Positions 24,401-35,696 of a stretch of DNA of 64,000 bases are shown in pieces. The position numbers were made by a program, and so were the translations under genes. Under the pieces are notes generated by a model. That model did no database searches. It was not told the origin of the DNA and worked only from the letters and a program-made list of their open reading frames with translations. The DNA comes from Watersipora subatra (lineage: Eukaryota; Bryozoa; Gymnolaemata; Cheilostomatida; Watersiporidae): positions 57,523,196-57,587,195 of the forward strand of contig NC_088708.1 of the NCBI RefSeq assembly GCF_963576615.1, given 5' to 3'. Position 1 is the first letter of the stretch. Each line of letters opens with the position of its first letter.

Positions 24401-27400
24401 GCAATGATTGTTAGGCCCAATTTGATTGTTCTATACTTCCAGGGATTAAACCAATTAAAATGCCGGATTGTTATAGGAGAGCGCATTAGTTGGCTTAATT
24501 GACCAATGGCACACAAGTCGATTTCATACGTCATATATTGATGATTACTAAAACACTTGTTTTTTGGTAGACCTGTGTTTGGCTGGCTATATCTCAGCTT
24601 CTGGTTGGTCAATCTCCTTGATTCTTTTTTTAGAACATCAGTCAACACCTCAAGATAAATAATAAAGCATAATAATACTATGCTTTCTCTATTCTTTAAG
24701 CATGTCTCAAATTATTCAGTGGCAAGTGTTTACTCTGGGTGCTTCTTCTAACCGACATTTCTAACAATAAATGATCGATGATAACGACTTTTCGGATGAT
24801 TTCGGATTCCCTTTGCATAAGTTGGTGAGGAAGACATGACCAACTATTAAAAAAATATTTATCACAGAATGAGATGAGTGATAAACAAACATTTATTCAG
24901 TCCTATGCATATCCATGAACATGGAGTTATCTTCTCCACACCACTTTCAGTGATGTATGACTGATATGGTAATTACTCAACCGACGACCTGTGAATCAAT
25001 CCAATAAAACATTCTTAGTATACTCTTTGAACATGTTTGTAGCCTAAAACATTAAAATATTAGCTTAGATCAACTTTTAATGATTCGTTGCCATGCATAT
25101 GTTTATTCAATGACAACGACTGTAACTCAACTTCGTAGTTGTATAATAACTAAAAATAATAAAAATAAAATAACTAACTAGCTGCATAATTTCGTATAAC
25201 TAAAAATGCAGCAAAAGCTAACCCTTACTTTACAAAAATGTGAAGACAACCCAACTAAAAACTGAATGCCTTATGTGCACCCTCTAAGAGTAAGAGATCC
25301 GAAAGGGCCTTTACACGCATGTACCTGGTCTCTATTGAACAGCTACCAACGGAGTACATTATTTCATATGCATGATGATATTATTATTTTACTATTAATA
25401 TGATCAAAGCCTAATAATGGTTGTTAGTAAGCCATCGATAATAGGCTTCTCGCTAACTTTGCTAATTCTCCATATATTTATCGACAGACAACATACATGT
25501 ACATGTACTTTAAAACATGTAGATCGTAACACTGCTATAGCTTGTTTTGAATAAAGTGTTGCAGTAAAGGTGATGAAACCTCCATAGACACAGATAGTCC
25601 GATGAATGCCTGACATTTGCGCAATGTATTACATAGATGACAATTATATGCAAAGCAATTAAAAAAAGGATTGAATTGGGTGAGTGACTGTCCTGTTTAA
25701 AGCTAAAATTGATATTGATTGAATATATACTGTGTCAATTCTAACGGCAAGCAAATTCAGAACAAGACGAAAATTTTTTGAATCTGTGAACAAGGAGGTA
25801 TAATATTGTAGAAGGTAGACACCTTAACAAAGTAAATTATCCGTTCCGAGAAAGTTTATGTTATAGGGGTTTGATGTCTATGAAGCTTAAATCATGTGCA
25901 AATTGCCTAATCCTTTCCAAGATCTTTACAAACTTACTCCTTTGGCATTTGAAAAAAATAATTAAATATGCCATAAAACTTAATTTGAGCACCATAGTAC
26001 TCTATTTTTCAACTCTTTCCCTATCGTGGCATTTTAGTAGAGGTGACATTCAAATAGAGGGTGGTGCTATATTTTTCGACTAACTCACCAAAATTTTAGA
26101 AAGATAAGTTTAACCTTTTTGCGGGCAAACGATGATAATGTCGCTTATATATTTCACACACTCTTTTGGGAGGAGCAACATTGATGCAGCATTTATGTTG
26201 AACCGTTTTCCATATACATTGAAGTATCCGACTGAGTTGAACAAGGAACTACTTTAGTAGAGCAATTTAGCAGAGAACAGTTATTAATTATTTTGATGGC
26301 GTCGCTTTCAAGATTTTAAATAAAAATGGTTACGCTTTGGTGTTACGCTTTGAAAACGGACTTTCATGTGCCATAACATTGGCTGTAATTATGTCGTATG
26401 GTGTTCCCAAAAAGTATTTACATTCATCGCTCATCGAAACGCTGTAAAGTCTTCAGGTCAGATAGTAAACCACCTTATGGATAAATCCAAAGTCAATAGA
26501 TCACATTTAGACCTTAGTGATTTCGAATCAGAGAGTAATTTTGATGATTGTCACAATTGATCTTCTCAAATACACCTTCACTAAAACAGCGGCAACCACT
26601 ACAGTAATAACGGAAGAATGAATTGTTATTGATGTAACCCATCATAATTATTAGTACCATTTTATGGACACTTTTCTACTGATCACTTGCTATTATGAGT
26701 TTGTAAAAATCAAAGAATGCCAAAGTAGCAATCAAAAAAGTGTTCAATTAAAAGATAGCGCTATATTTTTCAAGCATTTTCATATACGCAGTGGTGTTCT
26801 ATTACAGGTGGTGTTCAAATGAAGGTGGCATTCAAATAAAGGTTTCAAGGTAATTTCTTAATTTAGTTACTATACAGCAACTGTGGTATTATTGGTTTGT
26901 ATCGACAACTTTCTCCTTTGTTTTGTCATCACTCACGCTTGGTTTAAAGTCCATGATTACGGTAATTTTACGTTTAGTTAGGGGAATGCACATCTTTAAT
27001 ATCAATTTAAACAGATTTGCGTACACTTTTTTTCTTCACAGCAAAGTCTATGCTGCAAAGAAAAAATATTGTCCATGTCTAAAATAAAGTGAAACAAAAA
27101 TATATCTTTACCATAATAAGAGCGGCCTCTGTCTGTCCGCTTGTCCAAAGCGGGCAGACAGAGGCCGCAGAGGACAAAGTTAGGGTTAGAGGTTGGAATA
27201 AAACATTATTTTTCTCTCTAAAGTGCGGCATAATAAGAACAATACTTTTAAGGCTAACTATGGGAAGCCTGTAAGTCAAATCAAATTTGAGAACCTACTA
27301 TGACTTGACGCTTTACGTAATATGAAATTTGTTATGGAATACAATGCATAAACTTCACATAAATTCTTCAGTAGAATTCAAGCACAAGCAGGTTTACGTT

Positions 27401-30400
27401 ATAAGCGCGTCTACTGTGTAGGAGTGATATCTGCAACTAGCAAAAAGAACACCTTTTAAATGCTTAAAATGGGATAGTAAAATTTTCAGTAGCCAATAAA
27501 ATAATACATCATATGAAGAAAAAAATCGAAATAAAAAAGAAATGATCACTATTATCTACTTTATGCACCTCATCTCTATTGAGAAGTAGTTACCTTGTTT
27601 GTAGCCAGTATGATAAAGGAGAATGCATATAAGAAATGAGTGACAAAAATTAACTCTTGCAAACATGCTGGAATAACCAAGTATAACACTCCTTTTTCGT
27701 CCCAATTTTCAACATCAAAAGTTTAGGGAACGTTATATGTTGCAAAGATCAATTTGCAAATCGAACTTTTGTGTAAGAAGAAATAAAATGGCGTAATTAA
27801 TTTTATTGGTATTTCATCAATCAGTATCTTATGAAAAGGTCTTTAAAAGTGCACAAATCTAAGAGTATAAGCAGTCGAAAGATCTACTAACGTACTATAT
27901 TTTTCAGGCTATAAGATGCACCGGATTATAAGACGCAGCATATATGTATTATATTTATATCTATAATATATTTATATTATATATTTATATATAATATATT
28001 TATATATATTATATTTATATTATAGGGGGCGGTAAGTGAACATAGGTAAGTTGTGTTATTATTCTATTATTGTTTATTCAACTAATTAACAATATCTCTC
28101 AACGATGTTCAGTTGCAGGCTAATAAAAGAATACGAAACCATTGTTCATTCTTGTATTTTTTGTGCGAGCGCACACACACGCTCAAAAAATCAGTAAAAT
28201 CACTTTTTTTCTAAATTCATATTCTTTAACCTTCATCTCTAGTGTCTCACGATTTCCAACTCCCTCAGAGCCAATCTTGCTGACTACCGCTGTCATCGTC
28301 CTGTTCAGTAAAAACTTGATCGACACAGAAGAACGATACCTTAGCCCAGCCATGATCCATTGGCAAATAATGGCCGAACTCACCAGATGCTCCACATATA
28401 ATCACAGGACCTGAGGGAGCGTTACACTCGGTATGTCAAAAAAGACCAGTTTTCCGATTTGAAAGTGGGGAGTATTATACTTGAGTAAGCATTATACATA
28501 CATATACATGATGGGTGAATACAAGTAAATATGAATCCTATGAATGACAGCGTTTTAATAACCTAACAAATTATATTATGCTGTTTTAAACATACACGGG
28601 CTATATAACAAATTAGTTTAACACAACCACGACATAAGAAGAATCTTGTTACCATGTCAGAGGCTTGAAAAAGAAAGAGCAAGTGATGAGAGTTGAAAGC
28701 AAACGAACTAGCCAGTATTCGTGCTCAACAAACCAGATGAAGTTTTACTTACTTTTTCAAGGTCTTCATTCGGAAGATCAAGGGCATCGCTGTGTGCAAA
28801 TAAATCTTTTAAAATATCAATATTTGACTGCACGTCCTGCAGATTGTCACTGAATTGAGTTTTAAATGTTCTGGGGTTAGGCGATGATGCCGTTTTATCC
28901 GGTATAGTAATTACTACGTTATTAATGTTATCATCAGGCCCCATTAGTGTAACTGTACTGGGTATGATCTGCTGGTCTTCCTCCTGAAAACCAACAAAGA
29001 TGCAAACAATCTAATTATATTGATTTAATTTTTCAATTAATATTTCTAACCAAATTAAACAGTTTCAAGGTCTTAAATTACAATCAGATGTTACATGACA
29101 CTCATGGCAGTCGGATAAAACCAGTTACTAAGGGGAATGCATGACATACTCAAGACATTCAGCTTAGTAGGTAACATGCAACTGCTATGTAAAATCTGCA
29201 GTAATAGGCTGCACTATAAATTGCTGAATAATTGTACGCATAGTTATTCTCTGTGCTTTATCAGCTCACCTGATGACCTCCCATTATACTTTGAGACAGT
29301 CACGGCACTAGCCTCTACGATAGTAACAGCCATGCCCATCCGAAGCCAGAAGCAAAGGTTAGGATAAAATATTGCTTCTGACAAAATTCAAAATCCTGAT
29401 ATTCAGCTTACCAGATTACACTCTTAACACCGAGACTATTTCAGAATAGTAATGCGCATACTTATTCTCTGTGCTTTACTGGCATGCTTGACGATCTCTC
29501 ACGGCACACCTAACTGCCATGGGAACTAGTTGGTACTAGTTTAAGCAGTATATACTACTTACCTATCGTTATCGTAGTTTGAGATCAGGAAGATGTGGAC
29601 AGATTGATTATTATAGCAGCGACATGACAGGATCAATTCTTTAAATAATAAGGCAAGCTGTCTAGTACATAGTCAGTAAAGTAGTAGTAAAGTAGTGAAT
29701 GTAATGCAAAAACAAGAAAGCCTGAAATTGGTGATGGTAAAAATGATAGGGGAGACAACTAAAAATAGAATATAATAAATAACAAATAAGAACAGAACCA
29801 TAAATAAGCTATGTTAATGTGAAGTTCAACTAGTAAGAGTTAGACTAACTCTGTATCTCCACTGCTACCTACACACCATTAATTTCTCACGTCACCAAAC
29901 CAATGCCTCAATTTGCCTGCCTTCAATAGCAAATGAAAATGCAATAAAAACCTCTTGATAGGTTATCACTGCTTAGTCTCTTGCAAGCAATTTAGTGTTT
30001 GCATTCACCTTGCATTTATAATAACTAGTAATAAACGTTAAGTATTTAAGTTCTGGAACAAGTTAAACGAAATACAATGTATTCTAGAAAGAATGTCAGA
30101 TCAGACACGATTGTTTTGTTATAAAAAACAAACTTCGGAGTAAATTAACTCTGCGTGTTGAAGTTTGACTGTACGTTATATTCACATATTAACATACTGA
30201 ACACTTGATGGAATAAAATTAAATTTTCCTAATTAGTTTGTCATCATTTGAAAGATTGAAAAAGAGCGGGACTGAAAGAATTATATGCAATAACTATTAC
30301 CTAACACAGAATGCTACATACTTTACAGGAACTACTTTAGTAAAGCATATTAGCAGAGTACAGTTATTAATTATTTTGATGGCATAGCTTACAAGGTTTT

Positions 30401-33400
30401 AAAAGAAAATGGCTACGCTTTGGTGTTAGAACACGGACTTTGATACGCCATATCACTGGCTGCAATTACGTTGTATGGTGTTTCTGAGAAGTATTTCCAT
30501 TCATCGCTCATCAAAACGCTTTAAAGTCTACAGGTCAGTTTGTAAACCACAGTATGGACTAATCCGAAGTCAATAGATCAGATTTAATTTTTTCGAGTCA
30601 GAGTGTAATTCTGATGATTGTGACAATCGATCTTCTCAAGTACACCTGAGAAGGTGTGCTATCTATTATTAATGCCAAAATTTGATGTTATTGAAGATTA
30701 CGAGGTGATCGTCTGGTTGTGCAGTCGAGTGGCAACCTATCAAGGCTCCAACATACACTTAGATCTATCTGCTGCTGCAGAGTAACTAAAATGAGTAAAA
30801 CTTACTGAAGGTGTTGCATCATCAGTGATGTCACGAATTGTCATAGCATTGTTAGCCGATGTTTCATAACCAGTGTTTGATAGCTCATCCTCCTGCACAT
30901 AGACATATGGTTACCATACATGGCACAAAAATATAAAAATGAATACATGACAAAAATAGGTGCAAAATAACAAAGCAATAAGGGACAAAAATTAATACAA
31001 CAATATGTATATATTCAGTTCTTGGCGTAACGAAAACATCTGAACTATCGTTATTGATATACTCGATACTCTCTGACGGTACCGGAAATCAAAATATTGG
31101 TATTCAAAGCTTACAACACTTGGGAAGGTATGTCAAAAGGACTAGCTGATAACCAATGTGATGCAAGGATGTTTGATAGATGCAACAATACCTAATCCGA
31201 TATAGTCATAACGCTGAGCAAACTAGTCACCTATTACCGATGAACTTCCACAAACTATTAGTAAATTTTATCAGAAAGTATCGGTATTTTTTATCATTTG
31301 GATTTGTTTTTTATGTTTGAGGTGATCTGACTGCCAGGATGTTTCAAGATTAAAATCGATAAAACTTGATCACGATTAAAACGCTGAGAAGAAAACTACG
31401 TGAAAATAGCTTTTTTTGCTTAAAATAGCTCAAAAACAAATACTTCGTTTTTGAGCTTTTAAGGGCTTGTAATCACATTTCCACATATTTGGCACCTACA
31501 ACACAACAGAGTAAGCCATGGTGAATCTTTTGATACTAAATAACTGTAATGTGAATTTTGTTGCAAGTCAACCTTTAAGGGTTAAGTCAACATTAGCACA
31601 ATTTGTTAAACAAAGTCCAATTAAGTATATGCCAAAGTAGCATTTTTTGATTTAAAATGGCTTAAGATATTTCTTTTAAATATTTAGACGCAATTTAAAT
31701 ATCTGCATTAACAACATTACCGAGTAAAGTCCATGACAAGTACCTGTAACATGCTGTTATCACCCGAACTAGACAGCGTAGCACCTTTGGGTATCTTAGC
31801 GCTAGGACCAACAGGCAACATGGGAAGTTTACGCTTTCCTCCACCCCTGCACTTGCCGGCAACAGCCGTTATGAAGTGTAACAACTGCAAAACAATTCAT
31901 ACCTCAATAAGCAGCAAAGCAGAATCTTCTTGAGAGTCAGACTGGGGTGCATACTGACCACAATAATGAGTGCATTAAAGAGTTGAGTTGCAAAATATTT
32001 TAGATTTGAGAATATTTTATGTAAAAACATTGCTATAGTTATTCGTTACAATAGATAACGTATAACATTAACTCAGTATTGTTCCATTAAACACAACACA
32101 GAAGCACACATTAAACATACATTTTTGTCCCTTCTCACAACACAGAAGCTAAATATCCCATTCAGCTTCTGTGTTGTGAGAAGGAACTTTTAATACAATT
32201 AAACATTTTTATAATTGGTGGCTGTATTCGTTAAAACGCGCTATTTTTGTTTCAGAGAAGTATGGTTGAATGCACTACCAATTATCATTTGCACCTCTGT
32301 TTACGTATAGTCTCGAACCCAACAATTTTCTGACAATGTACAATCATTAAACTTTAACAAGTGCTTTTGGTGGAAAAGAAACGATGCACCAAAAACATTG
32401 GGAGAAATCATATTACAGACAACTGTTTAAAACGCACTGGTTAATGACAACGTCAACTTGAATCTAAATGGCAGAGAGGCAGAGTACCTTGTTGATGACA
32501 AGCTGCTGTTGAGTGTGTTGGTACCTCAGTTTAGCCACATCCTGCCATAACCTGCTGTTTTCTTTCTTTATCACGTTCAGCTGTTGGCTGTAGCTGTCTT
32601 GAGCATCCTTGAGATCACGAATTTCAACTAGTACATCTGGTACAATGGCTGGTTGTAATGAACCATATTCGGTAAGCTTGTCTTTGAGAGCTGCACCCTA
32701 TTGAGGTAAATCAGCATTTGAGATGAATGGTACTTTGGACCACACATACAAATATCATAAACACACCCAATGCCTGTTGCGAGGTTGGCTCGGCTAATTT
32801 TGTTTCATGCACCAGTTTCACAGCTTTGAAGAATGCTATTAACTATGAAGAAAATATCACCAAAACATCCTAATGCTACAGACAAGTCTTTGGAGCTTAT
32901 CTGACGTTTAGTAAAAGCTATAAGGGTTCATTCAAGCAAACCACTACTTGCGCTAGGATGTCATTGAATGTAGCAAAACTACAGGATTGGTAGTCTTCCT
33001 AGCACAGCCTTCCATGAAATGGTAAGAATAGACTAATGTTGGATACAATAATTTAGATTCTTTATACAGTCAAACTTCGCCATACAAAACCAATCTGCTA
33101 CGATATTTCCTTTCTATGTCAAAACTTTGGTATGTTGTAGTAAATAATCCTACCAGAATGTGTTGCCTTTTGATTCATTGAGCCCCACAAACAATGACAA
33201 ATACTTCAAGAAATTAACTACCTATAGTATCAAAACAAATGCATTGTGTAAAACTATGTTGAAAACTAAATGTAAAAGCGTAAGTTGCATATAAAAATAA
33301 AATAAAGATACATTTTTATGTTATTTTGGCTGAGAGAAATGTGAATGGAAGTGCTGGTTCGGTGGTAGAGTGATTGATAGAAATACTCCAGCTTATGCTA

Positions 33401-35365
33401 GATATAGTTTAAATTAAATCCATTGAGTTAATTTATATTCAATGTTTATTATTTTTACATTTTATTCCTAAGCTTTTTAAGGTCGACCAGCTTTTTACTC
33501 TTACTTATAAACCTGGGTTAAGAAAATTTGGAAGCCATTATAAGTCTAGATTTGGCTGTGGAAAAAAATTTAAAAATAGAAATGATGATTTTTGTATACT
33601 ACTATCATCGTTTCAGCAGTTTCAAAAAAAAAAATTTTCTTAGTCATATCTTGCCGATTACAAAACTTGCTTAGCATGTAGTAAGTAACTAGCCTTTCTT
33701 GGTTGCTACATAAAATAACGAGTGATTCGGTTGTCAAAAAGGAATGGCTTGATATTGGTGAATAACCCTAAAACCAATTGTAGCAGAAGACATGCTGGTG
33801 GTAGATTTTTCACTCCATGATGCAATTGTCAAGAGACCAATGAGTTTATAAAATAACTTAGAACACTAACAAAACTGTTCAATAAAAATAACAATATATC
33901 TGAGCAAACTAAATTGGTAACAATAAATTGTAAATAAAAACAAAAACTATCAATTTTTTAAAGAAGTTTATAGAAAGCAAGCCAACCGCGAATGCGGTCA
34001 AACAACTTTTAATCTACAGCGATACCTGTTTCTTAAAATACATTTGACAATGCTACTGTATTATTTTAATCTGTACTCACAGCCTTGTCAGCTTTCACAT
34101 TCTAAAAACAAAAACACTGGAATAAATTTGACAAGATACTTGAGGAAGTCTTATTATATCCATCGCTTATTCTATCACCACTAGTTCATGCAACGCATAT
34201 GTTATCAGTGAAGACATTGATAAATGAATAAAAAAGACTCATCCTTAAAATAAAATAACCAAAAACCCTTCACAACTCAAATAAAAATTATCATCCTGCA
34301 ACTCTGTTTACCTTTCGTTTTATATGTTCCATAAGAGCAGGGTTGTCTCGTACAAAGTATGGATTGTGGAATTCCATGTCATCTCGTGTAAGAAGCCCAC
34401 CTTGGTCTATGTTAGTAATTTTCTTAAAGCCATCTATGAGAAGTCAAAGGAAATTATGATAGTAATAACCAAACATTTATGAAAATGATGCAACACATGT
34501 TATATAGAAAACATGAAAGTGAACAGATATCCTGCGAGCAAGCTTACAAAATTTTTAACCTCCAAATCAAACAACAGGCTCTATAAAAGCATGACGATTT
34601 TAAAGCTAGCATTCAAGTTATTTGGTCTATTGATGAAAAATTAAAATACATGTACTTGAAGTGTTATACACACTAAAATTGTGTAACTACACTATGTGAT
34701 TCAGTATCACTCTAAAAAAATTAAAGATATTACTTACACATGTTCAACTGTCTGATAAAACTAGCTAAGTTGTTGTGCTTGAAATACTGTGGCAGGACCT
34801 CCTTTGCAAACCTCGTCTGATCAAATATAATGAAACTGTCACCATCCTGTAGAATTACAAAATAAAAACACGTAACACTTGGAAAGACTACTAATCACAA
34901 TGCTTAACACAAGCAACAACTGTTCCAGATTTAGATAGGCCCTATTAACCTAGAGGCGAAATAAGCTAGCAAATTAGTATTGCAGCGATAAAAAAAAAAA
35001 CAAATCTTTCACGACTTGTACTGACAGACTACTGGTATACTAATTCCAATAGCAACATGTTAAAATGACCGATACCTTAAACAGAACAAAATGAAACTAT
35101 TTCGTTAATTAGTCATCTTGCACTACGACTCACGTACATTGTTGTTGAGATTCCAGCAGATTAAATCATTGTTTGTAGGGTCATCCAGTAGATTTCTCAC
35201 TTTCAAAAGAAACGCAGGTATTACATTGGTTTGTGATGGATTTGTTGAAGGAAGCTGTAATTTTATCGGTGGGTTCATCTTGACAAAAACTTCGTCTGTG
35301 ATTTTGCGTTTTCTTAAATGCTCGCCAAGGGACTGTATTGGAAATTTGACGACGGGATTACTCAT
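18412..35365 (-). CDS. HSF1: Heat shock transcription factor 1
   Basis: The minus-strand CDS joins 35138-35365, 34738-34846, 34312-34433, 34081-34101, 32488-32697, 31744-31884, 30806-30892, 28753-28983, 22773-22826, 22007-22121 and 18412-18515. All phases agree, giving about 473 residues (human HSF1 has 529). It is the nuclear trimeric activator that binds heat shock elements. The DNA-binding domain spans about 46-152 (IPAFL, then [31 protein letters not shown] and FVRDNP). The HR-A/B coiled coil spans about 165-245 (VINK spliced to LLHFITAV). HR-C lies near 350-390. The tail is acidic and ends SSHDLD. Exon 1 gives a long leader before the DNA-binding domain, and Met30 is an alternative start. 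The 21-nt exon 4 is the least certain. HSF1 is preferred over other HSFs because BOP1 is its divergent neighbour. Confidence 0.93.
18911..20829. mobile_element. pogo/Tigger-like element with TATAACGTA iterons (HSF1 last intron)
   Basis: The left end reads TACAGTAGAGGCTAC (TA at 18909-18910) and runs into many 16-17 bp units of CTATAACGTATACCTC type (about 18920-19040 and 19874-20060). The right border near 20829 is inferred from a TTACGTTATA-rich inverted match and is uncertain. The interior is non-coding and includes a 17-bp-arm hairpin at 20608-20649. The iteron array is interrupted by another MITE. Confidence 0.5.
19042..19873. mobile_element. MITE nested in the iteron array
   Basis: The terminal inverted repeats are about 65 bp (CAATGATATAAACCC at the left, its complement ending GTTTATATCATTG at the right). 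The element splits the TATAACGTA array. The flanks CTATAGC (19035-19041) and CTATACC (19874-19880) differ at one of seven bases and may be the target duplication. It is 832 bp and non-coding, and its superfamily is not assigned. Confidence 0.75.
20943..21882. mobile_element. TTAA-flanked MITE, family B (HSF1 last intron)
   Basis: This 940-bp copy of the element at 11106-12048 keeps the same terminal inverted repeats and TTAA at both borders (20939-20942 and 21883-21886). The high similarity between the two copies suggests fairly recent spread. Confidence 0.88.
23328..24695. mobile_element. TTAA-flanked MITE, family C (HSF1 intron)
   Basis: This 1368-bp element has terminal inverted repeats of roughly 200 bp, starting AGAATAGANAAAGCATA and containing a shared GAGGTGTTGACTGATG block. 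TTAA lies at both borders (23324-23327 and 24696-24699). The interior has short open frames on both strands without family resemblance. Confidence 0.88.
24700..25966. other. HSF1 intron sequence, little recognised
   Basis: AT-rich. The only structure seen is at about 25888-25935, which is the inverted counterpart of 20722-20770 in the TATAACGTA element (shared TTGCCTAATCCTTTCCAAGA), so a fragment of that family sits here in the opposite orientation. Confidence 0.5.
25967..26851. mobile_element. pogo/Tigger-like element, shortened (copy C)
   Basis: The left end (TGCCATAAAACTTAATTTGAG) and right end (AAAGGTTTCAAGGTA) are diverged versions of the TACYGTARAACC termini. The interior matches copy D and fragment E and includes the CTATTTTTCAAC and subterminal AGAGGTGACATTCAAATAG motifs. 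It is about 885 bp, so it is internally deleted relative to copies A and B. An acidic frame ([12 protein letters not shown]) near 26500 may be a relic of a transposase. Confidence 0.65.
27122..27168. repeat. GC-rich hairpin in HSF1 intron
   Basis: The arms 27122-27142 and 27148-27168 are 21 bp and complementary at all but one position, with a 5-base loop. The arms contain GCGGCCTCTGTCTG. The GC content stands out sharply from the AT-rich flanks. Confidence 0.85.
27893..28025. repeat. MITE end fragment plus ATATTTATAT microsatellite
   Basis: 27893-27943 resembles the terminus of the 40015-40443 family (TTTTTCAGGCTATAAGATGC, with GGATTATAAGACGC). It runs into an imperfect ATATTTATAT-rich microsatellite. 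The other end of the element is not seen. Confidence 0.45.
29137..30324. other. HSF1 intron sequence, partial internal duplication
   Basis: 29225-29290 and 29445-29500 share a short diverged block (CGCATASTTATTCTCTGTGC). Nothing else is recognised in this part of the intron. Confidence 0.4.
30325..30660 (+). mobile_element. Internal fragment of the pogo/Tigger-like family (fragment E)
   Basis: It aligns with 26245-26580 of copy C over about 330 bp (AGGAACTACTTTAGTA, TTATTAATTATTTTGATGGC). It has neither terminus, so it is a broken remnant in the HSF1 intron. Confidence 0.7.
31440..31574 (+). mobile_element. TTAA-flanked MITE family A, solo terminus
   Basis: Only the last 135 bp or so of family A is present, ending GCAAGTCAACCT with TTAA at 31575-31578. 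The short inverted match just before it (GCTCAAAAAC and GTTTTTGAGC) marks where the two arms may have been joined. Confidence 0.75.
32130..32184. repeat. Perfect 21-bp hairpin in HSF1 intron
   Basis: The arms 32130-32150 and 32164-32184 are perfectly complementary (CCTTCTCACAACACAGAAGC on the left) around a 13-base loop. It lies in the 603-bp intron between exons encoding the two halves of HR-A/B. Size and shape resemble a short miRNA-like foldback, but there is no extended basal stem. A partial direct repeat of one arm (ACACAACACAGAAGC) lies at about 32093. Confidence 0.85.
32698..34080. other. HSF1 intron, nothing recognised
   Basis: AT-rich intronic DNA. A short A-box-like stretch (TGGTTCGGTGGTAGAGTG near 33355) lacks a B box, so it is not called. 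Confidence 0.45.
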
Positions 35366-35696
35366 GTTTGTTTTGTATAGTAGAGACGTTTTTGGAGCTG
35401 TGAACGAAAAGACAATTCTAAATATTGCCGATAAACCAGCGTTAAAAATTAATATTTTACTAGAGTTGTCTTTTACTGCTACACAACCTGGTATGCGATT
35501 AAACTATTAGTTTGGAAAAACAGAACAAAAATGTCGTACGCATGCGTATATACGATAAGTAGCTTACGAGCTTTGTAACTAGCTATTTTATATTTATCGG
35601 GCCGTGTACGGTACTTTATGACGAAAGAGTGCCTGAGATTTTGGATTTAAAGTCGAAATTGCTGTCAATTTCTATAGAGCTCAAGCTATAACAGAA
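35366..35696. promoter_or_regulatory. Bidirectional HSF1-BOP1 promoter region
   Basis: Only 331 bp separate the HSF1 and BOP1 start codons, and the genes are divergent, so this stretch must contain both promoters and both 5' leaders. It holds a 12-bp palindrome TACGCATGCGTA at 35537-35548, close to the NRF1 consensus TGCGCATGCGCA. No canonical TATA box or clear inverted GAA heat shock element array was found by eye. In mammals the same two genes share a short bidirectional promoter. Confidence 0.8.

Noticed and set aside
33347-33400. tRNA-like A box (TGGTTCGGTGGTAGAGTG)
   Set aside because: No B box or cloverleaf follows, so at most it is a decayed SINE head.
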